Both the position numbers and the translations under genes were made by a program. A DNA stretch of 64,000 nt from Clostridia bacterium UC5.1-2E3 (GTDB lineage Bacteria; Bacillota; Clostridia; Lachnospirales; Lachnospiraceae), in the NCBI GenBank assembly GCA_001304875.1, contig BBZO01000006.1, positions 62,001 to 126,000 of the forward strand. The letters run 5' to 3'. Position 1 is the stretch's first letter. Each line of letters starts with the position of its first letter. Of this stretch, positions 1 to 10,751 are shown one piece after another. Under the pieces are notes generated by a model. It worked only from the letters and a program-made list of their open reading frames with translations. It was not told the DNA's origin and searched no databases.

Positions 1-420
1 CTCAGAAAATCCAGCGCCAGGGACGCGATCATGAAGAGCGGAATTTCAAAAAAGACCGTCGTCCAGGCACTGATCGTCGGCGTGATCATGGGCTTCTACA
101 ACAGCCTGTTCGGCCCCGGCATCGGAACCGTGGCGATCATCGCCTTCACGATGATCATGCACTACGATTCCAGGGTCGCCTCCGGAAACGGAAAGGTGCT
201 GATCGTGCTGACCAACGCGGTGGCCCTTGTCAGCTACGTGAAAACCGGAAATGTGGCCTATGAGATCGCAGTTCCGGCCGCCCTGTCGGCGATCCTGGGA
301 AACCTGGTGGGCGTGAATCTGGCGATCAAAAAGGGAGACAAAATCATCAAGCCGGTGATGTTAATTATCGTAATTCTCACAGTCGTTAAATTTGCGTGGG
401 AGAACCAGCTCTGGGGGTAG
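1..420 (+). CDS. TSUP (TauE/SafE) family permease, C-terminal part
   Basis: The reading frame is open from the first base of the window, so the gene is cut by the window edge. The visible 139 codons encode hydrophobic segments and the glycine-rich motif GFYNSLFGPGIGT, which resembles the GFYDGFFGPGTG signature in the second half of TauE/SafE anion exporters (family knowledge). These are membrane permeases for sulfite, sulfonates or other organic anions; the substrate cannot be told here. It ends with TAG just before an AT-rich gap leading to the TRAP operon. Confidence 0.75.
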   Translation, partial: LRKSSARDAIMKSGISKKTVVQALIVGVIMGFYNSLFGPGIGTVAIIAFTMIMHYDSRVASGNGKVLIVLTNAVALVSYVKTGNVAYEIAVPAALSAILGNLVGVNLAIKKGDKIIKPVMLIIVILTVVKFAWENQLWG

Positions 421-504
421 AGAACCTGCCCCCGGCTTCTTAGCGCATTTTTAACGGCTTTTTTTGCCTTTGAGGCGCGATTTTGACACTTCATACCAAT
501 AACC

Positions 505-533
505 TTGTCTGTGTTTATGAGAAATTGTAAAAT
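505..533 (+). promoter_or_regulatory. Predicted sigma-A promoter for the TAXI-TRAP operon
   Basis: TTGTCT (505-510) and TAAAAT (528-533) are separated by 17 bases and lie 50 bases upstream of the TAXI gene, which has a GGAGGAG ribosome site. Prediction from consensus only. Confidence 0.5.
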
Positions 534-583
534 TATACCATAATGTATAAACATTTTATAAACATTCAGGAGGAGAAGTCAGT

Positions 584-1651
584 ATGAAATTGAAAAAAAT
601 CGCAGCAATCGTTCTTGCAGCATCCATGCTCAGTTCACTTACCGCGTGCTCAGGCGGAAGCAGCAGCGGAACCACCGCAGCGCCGGCTGACACCACTGCG
701 GCAGCCGCAGCAGGAGAGGCATCCGGCGAAGACGCAGGCGGCTCTGCCCCCCAGATCGACCGTGCCACCGAGTTTGTCACCGTGGCAACCGGTCCTACCA
801 GCGGCATCTACTATCCCATCGGCGGCGCATTCGCCACGGTTCTCGGAACCGCAGGCTATAAGACCTCTGCACAGGCCACCGGCGCATCCGTCGAGAACAT
901 CAACCTGATTCTGAATAACGAGGCGGAGATCGCCATTGCCATGCAGGACTCCGTGATGCAGGCCTACGAGGCTTCGGTGCGTACGACACGCCGTCCGAGG
1001 ATCTTCGCGCGATGATGAGACTGTGGCCCAACTACGTACAGCTTGTAACGGTTGAGAGCACAGGCATCAAGAGCGTGGAGGACTTAAAGGGCAAGAGAGT
1101 CGGCGTCGGCGCTCCCAACTCCGGTGTGGAATTAAACGCCAGAATGATCTACGAGGCCTACGGCATGACCTACGAGGACAGCCAGGTGGACTACTTATCC
1201 TACGGCGAGGCCATCGACCAGATGAAGAACGGCCAGTGTGACGCCGCCTTCGTTACCTCCGGTCTTCCCAACGCCACAGTTTCCGAGCTGGCGTTCAGCT
1301 ACGACATGGTGGTCGTTCCGATTGACGGAGAGGGAAGAGACAACCTGATCGAGAAATACCCGTTCTTCGCAGCCAGCACCATTCCGGCCAACACCTACAA
1401 CAACGAGGAGGACGTGGAGAGCGTATTCGTTTACAATATCATGCTGGTAAATAAGAACCTGTCCGACGATATGGTTTACGATATGTTGGACATCATCCAC
1501 TCCGACGAGGCATGGCCAACATCAAGCGTCCCACAACACAGCGGATGAGAACATCGACATTACCTTCGGAGTCGAGGATGTAAAGATCCCGCTTCACGAC
1601 GGCGCTGCCAAGTGGTGGCAGGACCACGGCTATGAGACGCCGCAGAACTAA
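584..1651 (+). CDS. TAXI-family TRAP transporter solute receptor (lipoprotein), frameshifted
   Basis: Extracytoplasmic solute-binding protein of a TRAP-TAXI transporter. It starts with a lipoprotein signal (MKLKKIAAIVLAASML, lipobox LTAC), a Ser/Ala-rich linker, then a receptor fold opening with VTVATGPTSGIYYPIGGAFA, typical of TAXI receptors. The frame breaks near 970 (GGG to GG), near 1510 (GGG to GG) and near 1530 (a C run); restoring one base at each gives a continuous protein of about 355 residues ending KWWQDHGYETPQN. The stop overlaps the following DUF1850 gene by 20 bases. The breaks look like sequencing errors because all three parts are well conserved. The ligand is probably glutamate or another dicarboxylate-like solute, by family analogy only. 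Confidence 0.88.
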
Positions 1652-2104
1652 ATGGCTATTTGCAGGGCTTGTCCTTGCAGCAGCACTTATCTCTGCCGCC
1701 CTGTATACGGGGCGGCAGAAAAAGATTTTAGTGGTGGAGGAGCTGGAGACGGGAAAGATCTACGCAGAGCTTCCTGTCGAGACGGGGGAGGAGGTGTCCT
1801 TCCAGTGGGAGCATTCCTTCGAGCATATTCCATGGTATGAGTATTACGAGATCCAGGAGGACGGGAGCTTCCTTCTGAACACCATCGCCGTGGCCGGCTT
1901 CGGCGCGGGATCCCGGCGGAGATGGACTGCACCTACCGCTACGAGGACGGTCTGATCTACATGGACGATATCGGCAGCGTCTTCCCGCAGTTTAACTGGA
2001 TCAATTCGCAGACGGCTCTGATCAATATTAAGGTCGGCGGCGAGCTGCTCCTGGCGGGCTCCGACATGCCCCACCACGAAAAAATGGTTCTGCGTATCAA
2101 ATGA
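1632..2104 (+). CDS. DUF1850 protein of a TRAP-TAXI operon, frameshifted
   Basis: Small protein with one N-terminal membrane segment (about residues 8-25) and an extracytoplasmic beta-rich DUF1850 domain containing FQWEHSFEHIPWYEYYEI. DUF1850 proteins are regularly encoded between a TAXI receptor and the fused 4TM-12TM TRAP permease, as here; their role is unknown. The frame breaks near 1908, where a GGGG run reads as GGG; the downstream part (CTYRYEDGLIYMDDIG) continues in another frame to the TGA at 2104. Translation is likely coupled to the overlapping upstream gene. Confidence 0.8.
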
Positions 2105-2133
2105 GGGTTTGAAAATTGAAAGCAGGTGAGTCA

Positions 2134-4126
2134 ATGAGTGAGAAAGAAAAAATGAAAGAACCTGTCATGCAGGTAGAGGGGGAGCTGACCGAAGAGCAGA
2201 AACAGGAGCTTCTGGAACAGTTCGACAAAGAGAGCAAGACGAGAAAGTTCGCGTCGCCGGTTCTCAAAAACGCCTACAAGGTGTTTGCGATCCTTGTGAC
2301 GCTGTATCATCTGGTTTACGCCTCCGGCTTTTACATGCCGGAAACCTTAAAGCACCGTTCCATCCACGTGGCCATGATCCTGGTGCTGGCGTTTTCCTTA
2401 TATCCGGCCACGAAGAAGTCCAGCCGGAAAATCATCGTCTGGTATGACTGGATTCTGATGGGACTTTCCGCCGGCGTCGCGATCTACATGTGCCTGGACT
2501 ATGTAAATATCATCAACCGGGCAGGCACGCCGAACATGGCGGACGTGGTGATCGGAACGATTCTGACGCTGGTTGTCCTGGAGGCGACCCGGAGAGTGTG
2601 CGGCATCGCCCTCCCGATTATCGCCATTGTATTTATCATTTACAGCTTAATGGGAAGCAAGCAGGGACTGATCCCCATCGACATTCCCGGCATCTTCCTC
2701 CACAGAGGATATACCTGGCAGAAGCTGATGAGCCATTTCTTCTCCAACACGGAGGGAATCTACGGTTCGTCGGTCAACGTGGCCTCCACCTACATATTCC
2801 TGTTCATCGCCTTCGGCGAGATCATGAACAAGTGCGGAATGGGCCAGTTCTTCAATGACTTTGCCAACTCCATCGCAGGCGGCACCAAGGGCGGCCCCGC
2901 CAAGGTTGCCGTCGTGGCCTCCGGGCTTCTGGGAATGATCAACGGCGCGGCCGTTGCCGTGGTTGTGACCACCGGTTCCTTCACAATTCCGCTGATGAAA
3001 AAATCCGGCTACGATGACGAGTTTGCCGCGCGTCGTGGCGACGGGCTCCGTAGGCGGCCAGCTGATGCCTCCGGTTATGGGCGCAGCTGCCTTCATCATG
3101 GCGGACACCCTGGGAATGAAGTACAACGAGCTTCTGATCTCCGCGATCATCCCGGCCGTAATCTACTATCTGGGCATCCTGTTCCAGATCCAGTTCAGGG
3201 CGGAAAAGCTGGGCATGCAGGGAATGCCGAAGGACCAGATCCCGAAGATGTCCGGCGTTATGAAGGAGTACGGCCATCTGGCGCTCCCGATTATTTTCCT
3301 GGTATACATGCTGTTCTTCTCCGGAAGAACCGTTATCATGGCTGCGTTCTACACCATCATCTTTACGATTGTGGTGGCACAGTGCAGAAAGAACACCCGC
3401 ATGAGCGTTCAGGACATCCTGGATGCCATGGTAGCCAGCGCGAAGTCCACCGTGTCCGTGGCCATCGCCTGCGCCTGCGTCGGTATTATCGTGGGCTCCT
3501 GCTCCATCACCGGCTTTGCCCTTAACATGGCGAACACCATTATCAGCATCGGCGGAAAGAGCCTGATGTTCACACTGGTATTCACGATGGTGACCTGTAT
3601 GATCCTGGGAATGGGTCTTCCGAGCATCCCGTCCTACATCATCACCTCCACCATCGCGGCTCCGGCTCTGATCCAGCTTGGGATCCCGGCGCTGGTATCC
3701 CATATGTTCTGCTTCTACTTCGCAATGTTTGCGAACCTGACTCCGCCGGTTGCCCTGGCAGCGTTTGCGGCGGCGGGCATCGCGGGAGGCAGCCCGATGA
3801 AGACAGGATGGGCTTCGGTGAAGCTGGCCCTGGCCGGTTTTATCCTTCCGTACATGTTCGTATACAACACCGACCTTCTGCTCCTTGACACGCCCATTGC
3901 CAAGGCGGTCCAGGTGGCGATCACGGCGGCCATCGGCGTGTTTATGATCAGCATTGCCGTGGAGGGCTTCCTGTTCAGGAAGGTCAGCGTGCTTGTAAGG
4001 ATTCTGAGCCTGGTGGGAGCATTCCTGTTAATCGACAGCGGAGCCGTCACAGATCTTGTGGGTATCGCAATTTGTGCGGCCGTGGTTATTTATCAGAAGA
4101 CAATTCATAAAAAAGTGCTACAATAG
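2134..4126 (+). CDS. TRAP transporter fused permease (4TM/12TM, TAXI type), frameshifted
   Basis: Membrane part of the TAXI-TRAP system, a fusion of the small (DctQ-like) and large (DctM-like) subunits, using an ion gradient to import the solute delivered by the TAXI receptor. The N-terminus is charged and cytoplasmic, followed by many hydrophobic helices. The conserved GGQLMPPVMGAAAF is typical of the large subunit, and LGMGLPSIPSYI follows later. I chose ATG 2134, preceded by AGGTGA, over the TTG at 2116. The frame breaks near 3030, where about two bases are missing after GAGTTTGCCGCG; both halves are otherwise intact. A strong terminator follows. Confidence 0.88.
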
Positions 4127-4145
4127 CTGGGTAGCAGAGATGGTG

Positions 4146-4199
4146 GGATGGGAGCTGCAAAAAATAAAATTTTGTCGCTCCCATCCTCTTTTTTTATTT
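4146..4199 (+). terminator. Rho-independent terminator of the TRAP operon
   Basis: A 10-base perfect stem, GGATGGGAGC (4146-4155) with GCTCCCATCC (4177-4186), is followed by TCTTTTTTTATTT. Confidence 0.92.
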
Positions 4200-4219
4200 G
4201 ACGAGCGGGGAAATGAAAT

Positions 4220-5965
4220 ATGCTTTTTGAGGTAGTATACAATATCTGCTTTAATATCTGCCTTTTGGTCGTGCTGGCCTTTGTGCTGACAAGAATGGAC
4301 TTCATGCAGCGCCTCCTTTTAAACGACGGGGAGCCGGAAGGCGGCCACGGGGTGTGCAGGGCGAAGGAAAAGGTCATTCTGGGCATTATCTTCGGAGGCT
4401 TCTGCATGATCTCCGACATGATCGGGCTTCAGGTGACGGGAGCGCTTCCCAACGCCCGCGTGATCGGCATTCTCTCGTCGGGATTTTTAGGCGGGCCTGT
4501 GTCCTGCACCATCACCACCGTGATCGCAGCCGTTCACCGGTATATGGTTTTCCCGGAGCGGATCTCCACGGTGGCCTGCGTGATCTCCGCGGTGCTCCAC
4601 GGATGCATCGGCTCGTGGATTGGCTGCAGAAAGAGAAACGACAGACAGTATTCCAATTATTTTCTTCTGGGAGTCACATTCCTCTCGGAGCTGATTCATA
4701 TTGTGATGATCCTTCTGCTCACCAGGCCGTTCATCGAGGCGATGGACATTGTAAAGATCGTCATTGTTCCGATGGTGATTATCAATTCCGTGGGTATGGT
4801 GATCTTTTTCAATGTGTTTAAGCTGATTTTCAGCGCGGATGACCAGAAGGTGGCCTGGCAGATTTCCCTTGCCATGAGGACGGCGCAGCAGTGTACCCCG
4901 TATCTTGCCGACGGGCTGAAGAAAAAGGAAGACATCGACCGGGTCATCGATATCATTATGAACGAATACCGCTGCCAGGGGGCGGCGTTGATCGAGGACA
5001 AAAAGTTCCTGGGAAGAAGCGGCGCATTCCTCGACATTTCCCTGACAGACGACAATTACCCCAGGCTTTTATCGGCCACGAAGACCTACAAAACCACAAG
5101 AGTCAGCCGGATTCCCCTTCCGGAGGACGGGTTTTATCCCCTTTACCGGAGCAACGTCATCATTTCCGCACCGATTCTTCTCGACGAGGGGAGAATCATG
5201 GCGCTGGTGATCCTGGTAAAGAAAAATGCCTATTCCTACCGGGCGGATGTGGAGTTTGCCACCGGTCTGGCCAACCATTTCGCCATGCAGTTAAAAATCG
5301 CCGAGATGGAGGCGCAGAAGGAGGCTCTCAGAAGGGCGGAGATCACGACGCTGCAGTCGCAGATCAACCCCCATTTCCTGTTCAACTCGCTGAACACGAT
5401 CTCCTATTTCTGCAGGGAGAAGCCGGAGAAGGCCAGGGAGCTTCTGCTGGCGCTGAGCTCCTACTTCAGAAGCACGTTGGAGAGCGTGGACTTCATGGTG
5501 ACGCTGGAGGCGGAGCTGGAACAGGTGAAGGCCTACACCAAGCTGGAGGAGGCCAGGTTTGAGTCCAGGCTGCAGGTGAGCTTTGAGGCGGAAAGCAGGG
5601 ATCTGACCTGCTGCGTTCCCAACCTGATTCTCCAGCCGTTAGTGGAGAATGCCATCCATCACGGGGCCATGAACCGGGAGGACGGCGTCGGGCGCGTGGT
5701 CGTCCGGATCAGGCGGGAAGAGAAAAATACGGTTATCGATATCATTGACAACGGGCCCGGAATCGATTACAGGATCATCCGGAGTCTCTACGGAGGGGAG
5801 GAGGTGAAGCACCGGGGCATTGGTCTTATGAATGTCCAGCAGCGTCTGGTAAGTATTTACGGGAAGGACTACGGACTCCAGATTGTCTCCAGCGAGACGG
5901 GGACCGATGTGCGCATGAAAATACCGAACAGGGAGGAAAAAGGGTATGAGGATAGTGATTGTTGA
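4220..5965 (+). CDS. LytS/YpdA-like sensor histidine kinase
   Basis: Intact 581-residue membrane kinase. About six hydrophobic helices (residues 1-205) form a 5TMR-LYT-like sensor. A GAF-like region follows (about 220-360), then the His_kinase domain with QINPHFLFNSLNTI (phospho-acceptor His near residue 381), and a HATPase domain with LVENAIHHG and the G-box DNGPGI. It overlaps the LytTR response regulator by 20 bases, so the two form one unit. Members of this group sense small extracellular metabolites such as pyruvate. Its position directly after the TAXI-TRAP operon suggests it may control that transporter, but this is inferred from position only. Confidence 0.9.
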   Translation: MLFEVVYNICFNICLLVVLAFVLTRMDFMQRLLLNDGEPEGGHGVCRAKEKVILGIIFGGFCMISDMIGLQVTGALPNARVIGILSSGFLGGPVSCTITTVIAAVHRYMVFPERISTVACVISAVLHGCIGSWIGCRKRNDRQYSNYFLLGVTFLSELIHIVMILLLTRPFIEAMDIVKIVIVPMVIINSVGMVIFFNVFKLIFSADDQKVAWQISLAMRTAQQCTPYLADGLKKKEDIDRVIDIIMNEYRCQGAALIEDKKFLGRSGAFLDISLTDDNYPRLLSATKTYKTTRVSRIPLPEDGFYPLYRSNVIISAPILLDEGRIMALVILVKKNAYSYRADVEFATGLANHFAMQLKIAEMEAQKEALRRAEITTLQSQINPHFLFNSLNTISYFCREKPEKARELLLALSSYFRSTLESVDFMVTLEAELEQVKAYTKLEEARFESRLQVSFEAESRDLTCCVPNLILQPLVENAIHHGAMNREDGVGRVVVRIRREEKNTVIDIIDNGPGIDYRIIRSLYGGEEVKHRGIGLMNVQQRLVSIYGKDYGLQIVSSETGTDVRMKIPNREEKGYEDSDC

Positions 5966-6668
5966 TGATGAAAGACCGGCAAGAAGCGAGCTTAAATATC
6001 TGGTGAGCCTGTGCGAGCCCGAGGCGCAGATCACGGAGGCGGCCAGCAGCGAGGAGCTGCTGGAGCTGATGGACAGAGAGTCGTTTGACGTCTGCTTTGT
6101 GGATATCAACCTGGGAGGAATCAACGGGACGACCGTGGCGTCCATGATCAAAAAGCAGATGCCGGATGCGCAGATTATTTTCGCCACGGCCTTCCGCGAT
6201 TACGCCGTCAAGGCGTTTGAGATCGGGGCCATGGATTATCTTTTAAAGCCCTTCGACTACGAGCGGGTGAAGAAGACGATGGAGCGGCTCCGTGAGCAGA
6301 TGAAGGAGAAGCCCCAGCCGTCGGAGTACGAGATCAATAAAATCATGGTAAACACAGCCAGCGGATACCGCGTGGTGGACGCGGCGAAAATCGTGTATAT
6401 CGAGACGGAAAACCGCGCCTGCAAGATCCACATGGCGGACGGCAGCTTTTACCTGCAGAAGGAGTCCTTAAATAACTATGAGAATGTCCTGCGGAAATGC
6501 CGTTTTTTCCGGATTCACAAGAGCTTCCTGATCAATCTGGACTACGTGCAGGAGATGCGTGTCAGCTACAACAGCGGATACTGTGTGGTCTTAAGACACT
6601 ATGAGAATGAGTGCCTTCCCATCGGCAGAAGCCAGATCCGGGAGTTCCGCCAGATCTTCGACCGTTAG
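5946..6668 (+). CDS. LytTR-family response regulator
   Basis: Intact 240-residue protein. The receiver domain (1-120) has the acidic pair D7/D8, the probable phospho-acceptor D53 in FVDINL, the conserved T/S region (FATAF) and K in LLKPFDY. The LytTR DNA-binding domain (about 135-240) contains the typical CRFFRIHKSFLINLDYV. It is cotranscribed with, and overlaps, the LytS-like kinase. LytTR proteins bind direct repeats upstream of target promoters; no target site was identified here. Confidence 0.92.
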   Translation: MRIVIVDDERPARSELKYLVSLCEPEAQITEAASSEELLELMDRESFDVCFVDINLGGINGTTVASMIKKQMPDAQIIFATAFRDYAVKAFEIGAMDYLLKPFDYERVKKTMERLREQMKEKPQPSEYEINKIMVNTASGYRVVDAAKIVYIETENRACKIHMADGSFYLQKESLNNYENVLRKCRFFRIHKSFLINLDYVQEMRVSYNSGYCVVLRHYENECLPIGRSQIREFRQIFDR

Positions 6669-6688
6669 CGCCGCGGCTATAAAAAACG

Positions 6689-6717
6689 TTGCGTCCATCC
6701 GGAGTTTCATATATAAT
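6689..6717 (+). promoter_or_regulatory. Predicted promoter of cmk-ispH-rpsA
   Basis: TTGCGT (6689-6694), a 17-base spacer and a perfect TATAAT (6712-6717) lie 42 bases before the cmk start codon. Confidence 0.65.
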
Positions 6718-6725
6718 GGCTTTAA

Positions 6726-7417
<692 letters not shown>

Positions 7418-7421
7418 CGGG

Positions 7422-8272
7422 ATGGAAGTGATCGTTGCAAAGACCGCCGGCTTCTGCTTCGGGGTGAAGCGGGCGGTGGATAAGGTCTACGAGCAGATTG
7501 AGAAGGGAGGAAGCCCCATTTACACCTACGGTCCCATCATCCACAACGAGGAGGTGGTGAAGGACTTAGAGGCGAAGGGCGTCCGTGTCCTGGAAACAGA
7601 GGAGGAGCTGGCCGCGCTGGAGCGGGGCGTGGTGATCATCCGCTCCCACGGCGTGGGGCGCCATATCTACGAGCTTCTGGACCGCCCCGGGATAACCGTG
7701 GTGGACGCCACCTGTCCCTTCGTGAAGAAGATTCACCGCATTGTGGAGGAACAGAACGCGGCGGGCCGGCGGGTCATCATCGTGGGAAACGAGGAGCATC
7801 CGGAGGTCCAGGGAATAAAAGGCTGGGGAGATACCAATACTTTAGTCATAGAAAGCGCTGAAAAGCTGGACGATTTCCACATCCCGGAGGAAGAACGGCT
7901 GTGCATGGTGGCGCAGACGACATTTAATTACAATAAATTTCAAGTTATAGTTGAAAAATTTTAAAAAAGGGTTATGATATACTTGTTTTAAATACGATTT
8001 GCAATGCAACACAGGAAAGGCAAGTGGAAGCGAAACAGATTGCGGCCAGTGTGGACGCCATGATCGTCATCGGCGGTCAGAGCAGCTCCAACACGCGGAA
8101 GCTGTATGAGATATGCAGTAGCGAATGTGAGAACACTTACTTCATCCAGACACTCGATGACTTAGATCTTCAAAGTGTAAGTTCTGTGCGCAGCGTAGGT
8201 ATTACAGCAGGGGCATCGACCCCGAATTATATTATCGAGGAGGTTCATACTAATGTCAGAGTTAAGTTTTGA
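7422..8272 (+). CDS. ispH: 4-hydroxy-3-methylbut-2-enyl diphosphate reductase, frameshifted
   Basis: Last enzyme of the MEP isoprenoid pathway; reduces HMBPP to IPP and DMAPP using a 4Fe-4S cluster. The three cluster cysteines are present: C12 in AGFCFGV, C96 in DATCPFVKKIH, and the third in NTICNATQERQ near residue 193. GQSSSNTRKL and STPNYIIEEV are also typical. A premature stop at 7962 arises because a T run after GTTGAAAAA is one base short; adding it joins VIVEKF to LKKGYDILVLNT. In many clostridia IspH is fused to ribosomal protein S1; here they are separate but overlap by 20 bases. Confidence 0.93.
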
Positions 8273-9362
8273 ACAAATGTTAGAAGAATCATTAAAAACA
8301 ATACGTACAGGAGAGGTTGTCACTGGAAAGGTCATCGACGTGAAAGAAGACGAGATCGTTTTGAATATAGGCTACAAGTCTGATGGTATCATTCCGAAAA
8401 ACGAGTACACCAACGAGCCCGGTGTTGACCTCCGCGACGTGGTAGCCGTGGGCAGCGAGATGGAGGCCAAGGTGGTCAAGGTCAACGACGGCGAGGGCCA
8501 GGTGGCTCTCTCCTACAAGAGACTGGCTGCCGACAGAGGCAACAAGAGACTGGAGGAGGCCTTCAACAACCAGGAGGTTCTCACCGCAAAGGTTACCCAG
8601 GTACTGGACGGCGGACTCAGCGTGAACGTTGAGGAGACCAGAGTGTTCATTCCGGCCAGCCTTGTGTCCGACACCTATGAGAGAGATTTAAGCAAGTACG
8701 CCGGACAGGAGATCGAGTTCGTGATCACCGAGTTCAATCCGAGAAGAAGACGCATCATCGGCGACCGCAAGCAGCTTCTCGTAGCGAAGAAGGCAGCGAT
8801 GCAGAAGGAGCTCTTCGAGCGCATCGAGGTAGGCCAGACCGTTGAGGGCGTGATCAAGAATGTCACCGATTTCGGCGCATTCATCGACCTGGGCGGCGCA
8901 GACGGACTGCTTCACATCTCCGAGATGTCCTGGGGCAGAGTGGAGAACCCGAAGAAGGTATTCAAGGTCGGCGAGACCATCAAGACCTTTATCAAAGATA
9001 TTAACGGCGAGAAGATCGCCTTAAGCCTTAAGTTCCCGGAGGCAAATCCGTGGATGAACGCCGCTTCCAAGTACGCGGCAGGCAATGTTGTGACCGGTAA
9101 GGTTGCGCGCATGACGGACTTCGGCGCATTCGTTGAGCTGGAGCCGGGCGTGGACGCTCTGCTTCACGTGTCCCAGATTTCCAGAGAGCACGTGGATAAG
9201 CCCGCTGACGTTCTGAAGATCGGCCAGGTGATCGAGGCGAAGATCGTTGATTTCAACGAGGCAGACAAGAAGATCAGCCTGAGCATGAAAGCTCTGGAGA
9301 GCGCGAAAGAGGAGCCGGATGTGGCTGACGTTGACGTGGAGGCCGTTTCCGCAGAGCAGTAA
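8253..9362 (+). CDS. rpsA: S1 RNA-binding domain protein (ribosomal protein S1-like)
   Basis: Intact 369-residue protein with four S1 domains, roughly residues 15-85, 100-165, 185-255 and 272-342. The third and fourth have the clearest S1 signatures (TDFGAFIDLGGADGLLHISE and TDFGAFVELEPGVDALLHVS). The start at 8253 lies inside the 3' end of ispH, so translation is probably coupled. S1-like proteins help mRNA binding on the ribosome or RNA turnover. The four-domain form is usual in Firmicutes. A rho-independent terminator follows. Confidence 0.93.
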   Translation: MSELSFEQMLEESLKTIRTGEVVTGKVIDVKEDEIVLNIGYKSDGIIPKNEYTNEPGVDLRDVVAVGSEMEAKVVKVNDGEGQVALSYKRLAADRGNKRLEEAFNNQEVLTAKVTQVLDGGLSVNVEETRVFIPASLVSDTYERDLSKYAGQEIEFVITEFNPRRRRIIGDRKQLLVAKKAAMQKELFERIEVGQTVEGVIKNVTDFGAFIDLGGADGLLHISEMSWGRVENPKKVFKVGETIKTFIKDINGEKIALSLKFPEANPWMNAASKYAAGNVVTGKVARMTDFGAFVELEPGVDALLHVSQISREHVDKPADVLKIGQVIEAKIVDFNEADKKISLSMKALESAKEEPDVADVDVEAVSAEQ

Positions 9363-9383
9363 GAGTCAGACAAGAACAGGAGA

Positions 9384-9415
9384 GCCTCCGCACAGACTGT
9401 GCGGGGGGCTTTTTG
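9384..9415 (+). terminator. Terminator after rpsA
   Basis: AGCCTCCGCACA (9384-9395) pairs with TGTGCGGGGGGCT across the three-base loop GAC, followed by five T. Confidence 0.88.
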
Positions 9416-9471
9416 CGGCAGTAAATACTGTGCAGACACGATACTGCGCAGATATACAAAGGAAGAGACAT

Positions 9472-10751
9472 ATGTATACCATCGTAGTTGCAGACGACGA
9501 AGAAGATCTGAGAAGAACCATCATACGAAAAATTGACTGGGAGTCCATCGGCTTTCAGGTGGTCGGCGAGGCCGAGAACGGCGTGGAGGCCCTGGAGCTG
9601 GTGACGAAGAACGAGCCGGACCTGCTGCTGACGGATATCCGCATGCCGTTCATATCGGGGCTGGAGCTGGCGAGGCAGGTGCGGGAGGTGCGTCCGTCCA
9701 CGCAGATCGCATTTTTAAGCGGATATGACGATTTCTCCTACGCCCAGGAGGCCATACGCTACAACATCATAAGCTATCTCTTAAAGCCCATCTCCCTGGA
9801 AGAACTGAGTGAAAATTTAAGACAGATAAAGGAGAAGCTGGACCGTATTTTCTCCGAATTTTCCGAGCGCAGGAGGACCGGCCCGGATGTGGCGGAGTTT
9901 CTGCTGCCGCTGCTGCTGGACGGCAGCCAGGCGGAGGCGTCCGGGGACCGGGAGAAGAGGGAGGCGCGGCTCATGGAGCAGGCGGTGGCCTGCCGTTTCC
10001 TGGAGCCGGTTCATTCCAACATCCATTATGTGGTGATTTCCGTCTCTCTCTGGGACGGGGAGGAGCAAAACTGCACCAGCTACGGGGATGTTCACGCCAT
10101 CAACGGCATTCTGCAGAAATATATCAAGGGCGAGGCGTTCTTCCTGGAGGACAAGATCACCGCAGTGCTGGCGGCGACGCCCGCCGCCCTGGACAAATAC
10201 CTGCACATTATTATCGACGAGATCGTGCAGAGCATCGAGCGTATTCTGGGACTTCACTGCTACATCGGGGCGGGCCGTGTGACCGGTCGCCTGTCGGGGC
10301 TTGCGGAAGGATACCGGGCCTCGGTGAGCGCATGAACAGTGCCGGCCAGAGCGGCGGCAGCAGCGTGCTCTACATCGCCGATCTGGAGGCGCAGAAGAAT
10401 AAGGGCAGCATGGACATCTGTGAGCGGGCGCTCCGCTATATTGAGGAGACCTACGCGGACGCCGGTCTCTCTCTGATGACCACCAGCCAGGAGGTGGGAG
10501 TGAGCCCCAACTATTTAAGCGCGCTGATCAAGAAAAAGACGGGCAAAAGCTTCGTGGACTATCTGACGGCGAAGCGCATGGAGACCGCCAGGCGGCTGCT
10601 CCTGGACACGGGCATGAAGGTGCGGGAGATTGCCCAGGCCTGCGGCTACAGCGATCAGCATTATTTCAGCTACTGCTTCAAAAAATACGCCGGCCTGTCG
10701 CCCAATATGCTGCGCCAGCAGGCCGGGGAAAGAGAAAAACATGAACAGTAA
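9472..10751 (+). CDS. YesN-type response regulator (receiver + AraC HTH), frameshifted
   Basis: Receiver domain (1-125) with D8/D9 and phospho-acceptor D55 in LLTDIRMP, lysine in YLLKPIS, a central linker, and a C-terminal AraC-type double HTH (VGVSPNYLSALIKKKTGKSF and ACGYSDQHYFSYCFKKY). The start is ATG 9472 after GGAAGAGA. The frame breaks at 10331, where GCGCCATG reads as GCGCATG, the same local change as in cmk. The stop overlaps the histidine kinase start by 11 bases. It probably controls the sugar transporter downstream, since the kinase and a sugar-binding sensor are encoded in the same operon. Confidence 0.9.

Noticed and set aside
2116-2133. TTG 2116 as start of the TRAP permease
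   Set aside because: ATG 2134 has a better placed AGGTGA ribosome site, and the added residues are not conserved-looking.
2981-3703. Minus-strand 240-codon frame within the TRAP permease
   Set aside because: Low-complexity Gly/His/Asp composition and full overlap with conserved transporter sequence.
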